From positions 136,501-200,500 of the forward strand of contig OX637639.1 in the NCBI GenBank assembly GCA_951802195.1: a DNA stretch of 64,000 bases, read 5' to 3'. Positions 34,052-55,398 of the stretch are shown here, piece after piece; the stretch's first letter is position 1; the number at the start of each line of letters is the position of its first letter. The position numbers were made by a program, and so were the translations under genes. The DNA comes from Tausonia pullulans (lineage: Eukaryota; Basidiomycota; Tremellomycetes; Cystofilobasidiales; Mrakiaceae). The notes beneath the pieces are model-generated. The model searched no databases. It had not been told where the DNA came from and worked only from the letters and a program-made list of their open reading frames with translations.

Positions 34052-34704
34052 GTTGGAGGAGAGCGCCGGAGGGGCGGGGGAAAGGGAGGCTGGAGCGTAG
34101 GCGATAAACAGAAAGAAGAGTGGAGGGGGAGGGGATTTAGACAACCATCGCGGCTGAGGCCGGCGGTCGATGAAGGGAGAGTAGGGCAATGTGGTTGGGG
34201 ACGAACCACACGTGGGGCGAGACGAGAAGGACAACGACGCGCCTCTTGCGTAGCCATGGATACCTCTGTCAAGAGTGCGGACTGCCTCTTCATGCTGGAC
34301 CAAGGATATCATCGTTCGATGAAGGAGCTAAGGCGAGCAAATTTGAGGGCAGGTTCGGTTGCGCGACTGAATTTGACGGCAGTACACGACGGCGACACGA
34401 CGGCGATGATGTTTCTCTCATTCTCAACGCCTCGGGCCAGCTTGAGCCAGGAGCATTTGATCTTAGAGATTCTAGGGCTCTGATAGTCGAATTGGACTAA
34501 TAAATGAAAGGGGAAATGGGCGAGGTTCGAGAAAGTTGGCGAGGGGGGAGAGGTCTCTTATGTGAGAAGGTCTAGCGTATCTCCGAGGTGTTAAAGGCGG
34601 GAGTAGGTAGTACAACAGGGTTACAGGAGAGAGAAAATGGTATGTAGCTGGGTGCAAGTGAATGGGAACGAAAGGAGATAGATCAACAAGAGGGCGAGAG
34701 CGGC
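34052..34704. other. Intergenic, PTC6 promoter side
   Basis: It contains the PTC6 promoter and the 3' flank of the next minus-strand gene. Plus frames at 34189-34500 are open but not protein-like. No gene assigned. Confidence 0.5.
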
Positions 34705-35894
34705 TCAAACGGCGAGCTCGGCACTGGTCCCCGAGGGGCTTGTTCCAGCGCGCGAGAAGGCCGTGGGCTCAGGCGTGTTGAACTTGGCCTCCTGATTGCT
34801 GCTCGACAAAGAGGGTACGGCCCTCGAGTAGGCTGGCATCGTATCCCGGAGGGTCTCGGTGTCGCCGCCGATGGGGTCCGTTCCGTGGCGCTTGTCCATG
34901 TCAGCAGCGACGAACATGATCCAGGTGCTGTGATAAACAACGTCAGACTGAGACCGGAGAACCGCATGGACGTCGACAACAACTCACGCAGGGACACAGG
35001 AGACCCAGCCAACCCAGAGGACTACCACCCAAGCGATGTTGACGGCCCACTTGTTATATTGCATCGGAGGGTGCCAAAGGAGGGCGATCTCCTCCTCGCG
35101 GCGAGAGGCCGGGATTCCGGAAAGCGCAGCGGTACGGGTAGCGACGACATACTGGTTGGCGAGAAGGGTCAGCAAACTGGCTTTGAGGGAGATCGGGAAG
35201 CAGGGGTACTCACAGTCGAGGCGATGCAACAGGCAAGGACTCCCGCCGTGACAAAGACGGCAGTAGCCTTCTTAGTGGTCTGAACCCAGTCGGGGTACCT
35301 CCGGCGAGGGTACTGGAGCAGGAAGAAGAAGTCGGCACCGAAGACGGTGGCGACGAGGACACAGAAGACGATGGTCGCGATCTGAGGCAGTGGAAGCGGT
35401 CATCAGTCTCGCGCGCTCACACTTAGCTTTCCCTCCCATACAAAAAAAAAAACAAAGAAAAAAAACAGAAAGAAACTTACAATGCAGTCAACGATGTCGT
35501 TCTGGTAAAAATGCACGTTCTCCCCCCTTTCTTTCCCCCGGTTCTCGAAGAGTCCTTGAAGATCCTCGTCTGTTGGGGCGGGAGGGGATCGAACGGAGAC
35601 GCGCAGACAACGTTACGAATCAGTCTTAAAACCCTTTCTGCCAGATTTCGTTTTTTCTCTCACATTTTGCCAGACTATACGTCGCAGTACATTCTGCAGC
35701 CAAACAAATTATCATGGCGAGTTGGTAGAGGACTAGAGACTGATTTCAGCTCGCTGGACCGCGGGAAGAGGTGAACCACTCAAACACTCACCGAAACGTT
35801 CTCGACGAAGCCTCCAACGCTTGTCGAACATTCTTTTGGACGAGAAGGCCTTGAAGCTCAACTCGCGGAGGTCGAAGCCCCAAATGACGGGCAT
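34705..35894 (-). CDS. Orphan membrane protein with about three spans
   Basis: Five exons (35894-35792, 35569-35481, 35381-35214, 35151-34988, 34927-34705) join in phase to 248 residues. The N-terminus, MPVIWGFDLRELSFKAFSSK, is soluble and basic. Hydrophobic segments follow: IATIVFCVLVATVFGADFFF, TAVFVTAGVLACCIAST and AVNIAWVVVLWVGWVSC, then TWIMFVAADMD. The C-terminal 60 residues are polar and Ser/Thr-rich. A conserved-looking loop reads LLQYPRRRYPDWVQTTKKA. I do not recognise the family; the topology suggests a small plasma- or endomembrane protein. The model rests on in-phase joins and clear GT/AG signals. Confidence 0.68.
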
Positions 35895-36634
35895 GGTTAA
35901 GAAGGAAGGAGGAAGAGGAAGGTGTGGGGCTGGGTGACTAGGTGGCGAAAGATCTGGCGTCTGCGGCGGCGAACGACCTGAGAAGCTATTGACGGTGATC
36001 TGGGGGTGAGGAGAGACCGAAAAGTTCTTGAGGGGTTGAACTGAAGCGAGGAGCGAGGAGCGAGGGGCGAGGGTGAGGGTGAGGGAAGGATGGCGGTTGG
36101 TGGAGACAAAGCAAAGCAAGACTTCGGCTGACGCGTCGTCCCCTTCTAGAAGCGGGCGGGCTTTGGAGACTCCGGCCTATCTACGTCATCCGTATCTCAT
36201 TTCCCTCGCTGCCTTTTGGCGAGCCAGCGGTGGCCCGCCCCTTCTCGCTCTTTGGTCGGTCACTCGTCATATGGCCCTCTCCTCCTTCGACTGCTCTTGC
36301 ACGTGCAATTGCGGCGCGCGTGGGGCCGAGAACACCAGCCTGGATGTATGCGCTTGCTTGTTCGCAGGCCCAGGAGCCAGGTCGGCCTTTGACATGGCGG
36401 AGCTGACGAAGCACCAAAGTAAGGGCAGGTTTGTAAATTGCGTGTTACTCATGTGGAGGACACGCCTCGGGGCGAAGCACGCGGCCGACCGAGGTGCAGC
36501 TAGAGGAGCGGGGGAGGCCTGTCCCCCCGGCGCCTCCAAGCTGACGTCGGCGTCACAGCGAGCTAAATCACTCTGAATCGGCCTGGCGCTAACCGCACCC
36601 CATCGATCGACATGCGTTCATCCATTCTCCATAT
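35895..36634. other. Intergenic, no gene assigned
   Basis: About 740 bp between two minus-strand genes. A 167-codon plus frame (36073-36576) has no domain or low-entropy pattern typical of proteins. It should include the promoter of the membrane-protein gene. Confidence 0.5.
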
Positions 36635-37853
36635 CTAGGCAGAAACAGCGGCCGTGGCCGTCTTCTTCGCCGCCTTCTTCGCCTCCTTCTTCGCAGCCTT
36701 CTTCGCCTTGCGCACGGCCTCTGCCTCGGCGTCTCCCTCGGTCGGGGCAACGATGGTCGGTTTTGGGGCGAGCTCTTCAGCTGGAAAGCACCCGGGGCGT
36801 CAGTTCGTGCAAGAGTAAAGATTTATCCCGCTTGGTGTGGAAATGCGCACCAGCAGCATCAGCCTTCGTCTTGGCCTTCTTGCTCTTCTTCTTCTCCTTC
36901 TTCTCCTCCTCCGCCGCCGCCATCCGGACCTCACTCGGAGCAGGGAGCTCAGCGCCAACGGGAGCAGCGATGATCGTCAGCTCCGAGGCAGGGGCTGTGA
37001 TGGAGGGGATCAGCTTGGAAGCTGCGTGCGCCCATGGCCACCATCGCAACTCACCACTCTCGACCTCGATCTCCTCCACCGCCTTCCGCTTCTTGCTCTT
37101 CTTCTCCTCCTCCTTCGCCGCCTTCTTCTTCTTCTTCTTCTCGGCCTTCTCCTCCTCCCTCAACTCTCCAACGGAAGGAAGCTCCGAGCCGGGGGTAGCG
37201 ACCTCCACGACCGCCGGCTTGACGGACTCGACGACGACCTTCTCCGGCTGGGGAGGGGGGACGACGGGCCTGTTGTTCATCGCGGCAAAGTTGGCGGCGT
37301 ACGGGTCTTTGGGAGCCTTCTTCGGGGCATTCTGCTGCACGTCGCGCGCAGCAAGGTCAGCGCCACGCGCGTCGGAGGGAGAGAGTCCCGACTGGACCAA
37401 CCTTCTTGCCAGGGGGACCTTTGTAGAGAGTCTTCTCATACTTCTCAGCCTCGGAGATGCACGACGTGTGGCCGCTGGAGAAAGAGACAGACGCGGGAGT
37501 CACCAGGACGACGCGTCCAGAAGGAAAGTCAGCGCGCGAGCTCCCCCCCCCCCCCCCCCCCCACTCCCCCCCTTGGTTCGCGTCGCGTCGAGAACCCAGT
37601 CCGAAGGAGAAGACAGGCGACTCACCTCCACTCGGAGCGGTTCCGGAACGTCTTGGAGCAGTCGATGCACGTGAACGGAGCGCGGCACCGGCCAGAGTGC
37701 TGGTCTAGGAAGCGCGAGAGAAGGGCAAGACTTCCGAGTCAGTCAACCAACCTGGCTGGGCTGAGCAACAAGGAGGGATGGCTGGCCAGGGAGCTCACCA
37801 AGCTTGGGCTTCTTGAAGATTTCGCAGCAGCCTTCGCACGAAAAGGAGACCAT
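36635..37853 (-). CDS. LYAR-type C2HC zinc-finger nucleolar protein
   Basis: Six exons (37853-37799, 37704-37626, 37474-37402, 37331-37055, 36994-36851, 36780-36635) join in phase to 257 residues. The first 70 residues carry the LYAR double zinc finger: MVSFSCEGCCEIFKKPKLDQ, then CRAPFTCIDCSKTF and WSGHTSCISEAEKYEKTLYK. The rest is built of Lys/Glu-rich blocks (EKKKKKKAAKEEEKKSKKRK) separated by short repeats PxGxELPxxxE, ending KKAAKKTATAAVSA. LYAR proteins are nucleolar and linked to rRNA processing and ribosome assembly; the neighbouring KRE33 works in the same process, though adjacency may be chance. Confidence 0.88.
37543..37562. repeat. 20-nt poly-C run in a LYAR-type gene intron
   Basis: The longest mononucleotide run in the window, on the plus strand in the intron 37475-37625. 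It reads as poly-G on the transcript. Confidence 0.9.
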
Positions 37854-38078
37854 GGTAAACGAGGGAGGGACGTGACTGGGTGGTGGAGGAGAGACAGAGA
37901 AACAGACAGGCAGAGGAGCCGCTCGATTTTCGAGCGTGAATGAGCGAACGCACAGGCCGAACGGCCTCCTCCCGCACTCGCTCTTCTCCGACCGCCTTGG
38001 CTTCTTTTCATGGCTGGACTTGCTTGAGACGAACGACGAGCTAAGAAACAAGCCCATGAGATTGATCGATCGAACTAC

Positions 38079-41000
38079 CTACTTCTTGCCACCGGACTTC
38101 CTCCGTCCCGCATCGTGCTTCTTCTTCTTCTGCGCTCCGCCTTCCTCCGCCTTACGCTTCTTGCCCGCCGCCGCCGCCGCCACCTCCGTCTCCTCCGCAA
38201 CCACTGGCGCCGCCGCCTTGCCCTTGACGCTGACGACGCTACTGAGGTTGCACGTGCCACCCGGAGCCGAGGCGAGCTGCTGAGCGCGCCGATGGGCCTC
38301 GGACCAGTCGCCGTCCTCCTCATTAATCGCGTACCTGCATTCTTCAGCGTGATCAGCTCTCAGCCCCTGAGTCTCAAACACGAACAAGGGAGAAGGAGGA
38401 GAGAGAAAGAGAGAGAGGGCAAGTCACTCACTGGCTGAGATCGAGCGAGTCGATCATCTCCCGCTGCATCGCCTTCATCCTCCGACTCTCCTCCGACCCA
38501 GCCTCCGCCAACTCCTCGTCGAGCGTCTGCTCCACCGGCTTCCACTCCCCCGCCGTCATGGTCTTCCCGTCCTCGCCGACCACCTTCCTCACGACGTCCT
38601 TCGGGTCGCGCTCCGGCATGGAGGCAACGACCTCGTTCCTCTGGACCGACTGCAGCGAGCTCGAGAGTTTTCGAACGGCCTTGATGAAGAGTGCCAGCGC
38701 CTGCGAGACCGCGAGCGGCAACTCGGCCGAGATGTCCTCGATCGACTTGCGCTGGAGTCCGAGAGCAAGGAGGATTGAGCTCTGCACCGGGGAGAGGTTG
38801 ACGTCCGCCGGGAGACGCTGGTCGAAGAAGAGGGTGGCGACCGTCGGAAGGAGGTCGAGGACGACGTGGTAGTCGAGTGTGTTGTTCGCGTAGGATTCGA
38901 GTCGCTTGAGGTCGAACGGCGTGAGGAGCATCGAGAGCTCCGACATTTGGAGCGAGCGGGAGGCGTCCCGCTTCGCGCCCGCCGAGGCGGCGTCGATGAC
39001 GTTGAGCGAGGTCGAGGCGGTGAACTCACGGAACTTGTACGAGAGGAGCGAGAGGAATCGTTTCCGGAAGTCTAGAGGGGAGAGCAAGTTAGCCTTCTCG
39101 TGATCCAACGGAGAAGAAAGAGAACGCCCTGCTCACCCTGCGCAAACGCCGTCAACCAGTTCTCCTCCTCCGCAACACTCGACCCGAGGCTCTTGAGCAT
39201 GACGCATGAGTGCTCGCCCGTAAGGTCGTTCGGCGTTTGCCTCAGGTACAGCGGGACGTATCCGGCGCGCTTCCAGAACCGGAGAAGCTGCGGCGTGAGA
39301 CCGTACGAGACTCCGAGGTAGTCCAGCGGTTCGGGCCGACGCTCCGAGAGACGCTGGAGGAGAGGAGGCATGCGCTTGGGGTCGCGGATGGCGATCGCCT
39401 CGGTGAGAAGGTTGCCCTCAGCCTCCGTAGGCTCCCGCGCAGAGAACGTGTGCTCCGGGTTGGACTCGGGCAGCTCGTCCAGGTTGGAGAGCTCACCCTG
39501 GTAGAACTGGGTGAGCGCCTGCATCGCACGCGCACCGTAGCCCATGCCGGCGTAGTCCGGGTGGGTCGCTATCCGAACGACGCGCGCTCCGGAGAGCATC
39601 GCGAAATCGTCGTCCTGGAACTGCTGAGAGATGAGCCAGGGGATGAGGTCTCCACCGGAGCGAAGACCCTGAGCGAGAGACTTGAGAATAACATCCTTGG
39701 AGATCTGACCCTCAAGCGCAACTTGAAGGACGACAAGCGGATCCGGGAGTGTGTTGTCGTCCTCCTTGATCGGTGGGAGAAGGACGAATAGGTGGTGCGC
39801 CGGGGCGTCGCTCATCAGCTGGAGGTCGTTGGGAGTGTTCTTGTAGTGAGACGCGACGTAGAGGGCCATCATCCGCTGGAGGAAAAGCTCCGAGGCCGGG
39901 TGGAAGGAGAAGAGCGTGTCCCGGTCAACGTAGAAGAGCTCACAGTCCGGAGGGTGCGGGCAACCCTGGACGTTCTTGGAGACTACCGAGGCGTCGAGGC
40001 AGAGGACCGTGTTGAGCCACTTCTCAATCTTGTCGCCCTGGCCGTACCGGATCGGCTCCTCAAGCTTGATCTCCCGGAGCGTGCGCGAAAGGCCGGCCTG
40101 CTTGGCCGGGGCGGGCTTGGCCGACGTCGAGGGCCGGAGATCGTCCGAAGGGTTCGGGTCCTTGGGGAGCGTCGAGGCCCGCGTCTGCTCCCGGAGCTGC
40201 TGAATGAGCTTGATAGAGAGGGAACGACCGGTACCCTCGTAACCGTTGATCGTCGAGGCCATGAAGACGAGGTAGGGGCCGATGAGGTTCCGGACGAGCG
40301 GGAGCGGGATCGCCGCGGCCTCGTCGATGACGACGAGCTCGGCTTGACCGAGGACGTGAGCGTCCTGGGGCTGGATGTACTGAATCGTCTGCCGGTGGCC
40401 CCGGAAGACGTTGACGCGGACGATAGCCTTGTTGAAGTCCGGGTTCGTCGACTGGACAATGTCGTAGTCGAGGTGCTCCTCGTAGCCGAGAGCGTCCATA
40501 CCCTTGAAGATGAACTCGAACAGGGTCTTGAGGTTCTCCGGCGAGGGCGAGGTTAGGAAGATGTTGGAGTATCCGTGAGCGAGGGCCGCTGCAATCGAGA
40601 GACCGAGAGCGGCCGACTTGCCTCGACCACGCGAGGCGGTGAGAGTGACCGTGGAGGAGAGGGTCTTCTCAGCGATGGCCTCGACAAACGTGAGAATGGC
40701 TTTCGCCTGATCAAGCGTCTTAGCGAGCTTGACGAGCTCCCCGACGGGCTTGGTGTCCTCAAGGGATTCCTTAAGACCCTTAAGCTCGGGCTTCTCGCCA
40801 GCCTTGCCCTTTCCGGCCGAGACGGGGACGATGTCCTTGCCCTTGGAGATCGGGAGGACGTTGAGCTCATCGTCAAGGACTAGGCAGTCGTCGCAGCTGC
40901 CGAGGGAGAGGATGAAGCGCTCGTTGAACCGAGGGACGACCGAGGCGTGAGAGTCTGTCCGGAAGCGCGAGTGAACGTCCTGGGAGAGCACTGTCAGCAA

Positions 41001-42104
41001 GGCTCTTTCCTCTCTCTGTGGATGGACGCACCATGGTCATGGAGTAGAGCTGCTGAAGCGAGCTCATTGTCCGGAGAAGCAGAACGACGATTCCACCACC
41101 CTCGACAGTCTCGACCGTCCGAGCGAGGAGGTTGGGTGTGAGGGCCTCAAAGTCCTGGAGAACGAGCATGCCAAACGTCTGACCGAGGATCTTCTCAGAA
41201 TCCTTGTAGTAACTGCGGGAAAGGGAAAGGGGTAAGCAAGGGAAGGAGACTTGGATGCGAGGGGAAAAGGGACAAACGTGTAGCGAATGTCGGTGACGGC
41301 AACGAAGAGCTCAAAGGGGCTCTGCTCGTTGGCCTCCCGAATACCACGCTTAACGTCACGCTTGATCTTGGCTTCGCGCTTCTTGCGATGACTGGAGAAG
41401 GGTTGGTCGGTAGGTCAGCGCCTGAGTTGTGCAGGCAGGAAGGGAGGGGGGGTCGATGCGGGCCGCCACGGAAGAAGACTGCCTGAAAGCACCACAACCC
41501 AGATAGAAAGGCGACGATAGCCGAGGACGATCTAGAGGGTCGGCCCAAGCCGGCTCCCTGCCTTGGATGGAGACATTCGAAGCGAGGGCGACACGCTGGA
41601 AGGCTTCATCGTCGCGCTGCAGTCAGGTGTTGGAGAAAGGGGAACATGCGCGTAGGACCGAAGCCCTTCCACTCTCTAGCCCTCACCCAATGCCACATCC
41701 ATGCTACGAGTGAATTTCTCTTGTGGAGGTCTCAAGGCAAAGCAGGGTCCTATCGCGTAGCGCTAGAAGAGAGACAGAACGACAGAGGACGCACGACGTG
41801 AAACCCAAATCCTTCTTGTAGCACCAGAGAACAGATGGTCGGGCGGTGACCCTCGTCTGAGAGAGGAGGAAGTGGAGGTTGACGACCTAGAGTGCAGTCC
41901 CATGATGTGCTTTCTGTCAGGAGGAGTGGTTGGATGAAAGGCAACCGAGGGCCGACGGTGGAGGCCGCCCGCCGGCCGGAGAAGGACGAGACGAACCTGG
42001 TCGCGGCCTCGGTCGCCAACGAGAACGAAGAACGAGCGGTGATTGCTCTGCACGCCGTTCCCGATGAGGGCCGGGATGCGGGCGTCAAGCTGCTTCCGGA
42101 CCAT
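38079..42104 (-). CDS. KRE33: RNA cytidine acetyltransferase Kre33/NAT10
   Basis: ATP-dependent N4-acetylation of cytidine in 18S rRNA and some tRNAs; nucleolar, needed for small-subunit assembly. Seven exons join in phase to 1077 residues: 42104-41997, 41886-41795, 41391-41278, 41212-41032, 40979-39137, 39071-38432, 38334-38079. Family length is about 1030-1060. Opening block: MVRKQLDARIPALIGNG. The Walker A loop is SRGRGKSAALG near residue 280 and the helicase-like motif II is VVIDEAAAIPLP. The acetyl-CoA site is RIATHPDYAGMGYGARAMQA near residue 638. The C-terminal tail is Lys-rich, as expected for a nucleolar protein. Intron 2 (41392-41794) is 403 bp. Very secure. Confidence 0.97.
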
Positions 42105-42461
42105 GGCGGAGGAAAGAAGGAGCGGAGGGGGGGATGAAGAGGGGGGGGGGGGGGGGTGGGTTAGAGGTTGAAGACGACGAAGAGAGAAAGGGGAGAGAGA
42201 GGGAGAGGGGCGCCTCGAATTTGGAGCCCGCACGGTCCGGTCGATCTACTGTCCTCGTCGCGCGCTAGCTTCACTGGTGGGGCGCAGATGGATTCCCAAA
42301 ATCCCATAGGCATAGCATAACTCAACGTGTAGGTAGACAGACAAAATGCAAAGGCAAGGAAGAGAGAGAGAGGAATATTACTTAGATGACTGTGTGCTGC
42401 AGCAAGGTCCAGCCGTGTGCGTGCAACTAATTACGATCTTCCTCCTCTTCTCACCACCGCC
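42105..42461. promoter_or_regulatory. KRE33 promoter region
   Basis: The 357 bp lie between the RlpA-like stop and the KRE33 start. It has a 16-nt G run at 42141-42156 (poly-C on the KRE33 transcript side) and A/G-rich DNA near 42350-42380. No gene. Confidence 0.5.
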
Positions 42462-43587
42462 TTAGTTGATCCACGACCATGTGACCGCCACACGGCCAAC
42501 GTCCACACCGCCAGGGACGAGTGACGCAAAGACTGAGGACGTGAAGTCGAGGTCCCGCTCGCTCTGGCACGTCGGGCACCGGTCGGCCACGGTCACTTCG
42601 ACGGGCGTGGAAGAGGGCGACGAAGCGAGTGTGACGGCGAGCTTACGGCCGCAGATCGGGTTGGCAGTCGGGTTCGCGCTGTCGAAGCCACTGAAGAGGG
42701 AACAGGGGAGGGAGTGAGCGAGTGAGAAGCGGGTGCCGAGATCGGATGGAGAAGAATGGGACCCACGGCCAGCTGTCGAAAAGCGCAGCCGAGACGGCGA
42801 CAACCTTGTCCGAGGGCTGGATCGCCTTGCCACAAGCGTTGTGCGAGCTGGGGGAAAGCATGATCGTTAGCTGTGTGTCATGCGACGAGGTGGGGAGATG
42901 AGGGCGTGCTCACTCCTTGAACCACGTTCCGGCCCCGCTGAAGGGCCCGACGCCATCCGGGTCGACGGTGCCGTCCGTGACGGGCATGCTCGAGGGGATG
43001 ACGACCGGCTGAGAGACGACGGCGGTAGAAGTGGGTGTTGCCGGGTCGACGGTGACAGTCGTGAGCATGGTGTTAAGCTCGACGGTCGTGATGGTCAGGA
43101 TCCCGTTGTCGCTCTCGAGGATGGGTGTCGCCGTCGGGGCAGGCACGGACGCCGATGACAAGGTGACATTGGCACTCAGCCCAACGGTCGGGCAGGCTCC
43201 CCCGGGCGACCTCGCGACGACCCTACGGCGAGTCGGAGGAGATGACGACGACGTCGACCGCTTGTACTCGCCTCGCTCGGCCAGGGGCTCGTGGGAGCGC
43301 CGCTGAGGCATCAAAGGGCCGTCGTCGTGCGACCGCCGCTGGGGCGTCCCGGGTGTGGAGGGCGAAGAGATCTGGACCGGGACGGCAACTGGGGCAGGCT
43401 CGGGGATGGGGACACGGCGGTGGTAGGAGGAGCTGTGGTGCTGGCGAGAGCGTCGAACGAGTGCCGAGGGCGAGTGGACGCCGAAGAAGGGGTCGTCGCC
43501 GGGAGCACCGGCTGCTCTGGCGGTGGGGAGAGCGGCAGCGGCGAAGGCGGCGAGGGTAAAGAGAACAGAGGCAGGGGAGACGAGCAT
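42462..43587 (-). CDS. Secreted RlpA-like double-psi beta-barrel protein
   Basis: Three exons (43587-42914, 42847-42767, 42690-42462) join in phase to 327 residues. A signal peptide is plain (MLVSPASVLFTLAAFAAAAL, cleavage near PTARA-AG). A disordered Ser/Thr/Pro-rich linker of about 180 residues follows, probably O-glycosylated, with an Arg-rich segment containing several basic pairs (RRSRQHH, RRRVVARS) that look like Kex2 sites. The C-terminal 110 residues are a DPBB fold: GAGTWFKDSHNACGKAIQPS, VAVSAALFDSWP, CGRKLAVTL, VTVADRCPTCQ and DLDFTSSVFASL, with VTWSWIN at the end. Such proteins are wall-associated or secreted, sometimes expansin-like. No catalytic activity is implied. Confidence 0.88.
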
Positions 43588-44831
43588 GAGGGGCGATGGG
43601 CGAGGGAAGGGGCGATGGATCTGGTGCTGGTGCCTGTTGGGTGACGGCGACGGATGCAAGGGGAGATGTTGAGTGAGGGGCGACGCAGACGCCTGGGAGA
43701 AGAGGATGGGATGGGAGGAGGGAGGTAGCCGGCCGTCAAGGCGGGAGGATAGAGATCGAGGAGAAGGGGAGAAGGGGAGGGGGCCGAGAAGAAGAGGGGA
43801 GGGGAACGGTTGGAGGATGTGGTTGGGAGGAAGGAATGCCGGGCGAGAGAATGTTGGTCGAGACGGCAGGAAGAGAAGCCAGCGAGGGAAGGGGCGGGCG
43901 CGCCGAGACCGCGCCGCCGCAACGGGCCACGGCGGCGCGAGCGAGCTGAGATCTCCCGGATCCGGCGAGCTCATCGGCCTCGTCTCGTCGTCTTCTTGCA
44001 TCTGGCTTGGGCGGGCGGTGGACATGGGGTCAAGCCTCGCTCAGAGTCTCCAGCCCTGCCTCTTTCTCTTGATCTCCAGGCGAACGGTTGGAGCTGGACC
44101 GCATCCCACTGGGCGGGGAAGCAGGCCCGACGTATTCCGCAGCGTGCTAGGAACGAGACGAGAGAGAGAAACAGGCAAAGAAGGGAGAGTTGGAACTCGG
44201 GCTAGTCTGTTCCTGCCGTGAGGAGGAGATCCTGCGCTGCTACTGCTGCGCCTTGGAGGCCTGGGCTTGCATGTAAGCGGCCATGGCATTCCGCTCGTCT
44301 GCACGATTGCGGAGTTCGCGTGGACACATTGAAGCCAGCTCGAGGATGGATCCGGAGATGGCATCAGATCGATATCCACCGGGGTCGACGGACAGAAGAG
44401 GGAGCTTAGAACAAGCTCGGCGATGACGTGTGTGGTTTAAAGGTGTTTTGCATTCGCTGCCCTTTCCATCCCCTGCGGGACCCCTTATCTGGAAGCTAAG
44501 CTCGGAATGCGTTTCTCGCGTGCAAACGGTGTGTGAGCGAAGAGGCGCCTAGTGACGAGGGCAAGGGGATGCGGGGGGCGCGGAGCGCGGAGCACAGAGA
44601 CGCGCAGGGGAGAGGACAGCAGGCATTTCTCGACCACCAACACCGCTCACCAGTCCCTGGCTGCGCGCGTGGAAGACGAGGAGGAAAGTCGGATCAAACT
44701 TTTAGGAAGCAACTCCTTCCTCCCACGCACGACTAGGCGGCTGTTTGCTGCAGTGCTCCTCGACCCGCTCTTTCTCCCTCTTCTCACACCTCCCCCCTCC
44801 GCGCCGCCGTCCCTTCAACCCCCTCCCTACC
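43588..44831. promoter_or_regulatory. Divergent intergenic region, RlpA-like / hybrid kinase
   Basis: 1.2 kb between divergent start codons. Purine-rich on the plus strand near 43680-43830. The frames at 42910-44025 and 43673-44221 are extensions of base-composition artefacts upstream of the RlpA-like signal peptide. No further gene recognised; the length would suit a regulated promoter. Confidence 0.5.

Positions 44832-55398
<10,567 letters not shown>

Noticed and set aside
36837-37943. 368-codon plus-strand frame over the LYAR-type gene
   Set aside because: Leu/Arg runs produced by the antisense of Lys/Glu repeats; the minus strand carries the zinc fingers.
39792-40556. 254-codon plus-strand frame over KRE33
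   Set aside because: Antisense of the conserved ATPase and acetyltransferase region; no independent signature.
42910-44025. 371-codon minus frame that would extend the RlpA-like protein upstream
   Set aside because: The sequence before 43587 is Pro/Ser/Arg filler and would bury a clear signal peptide; the start at 43587 is better.
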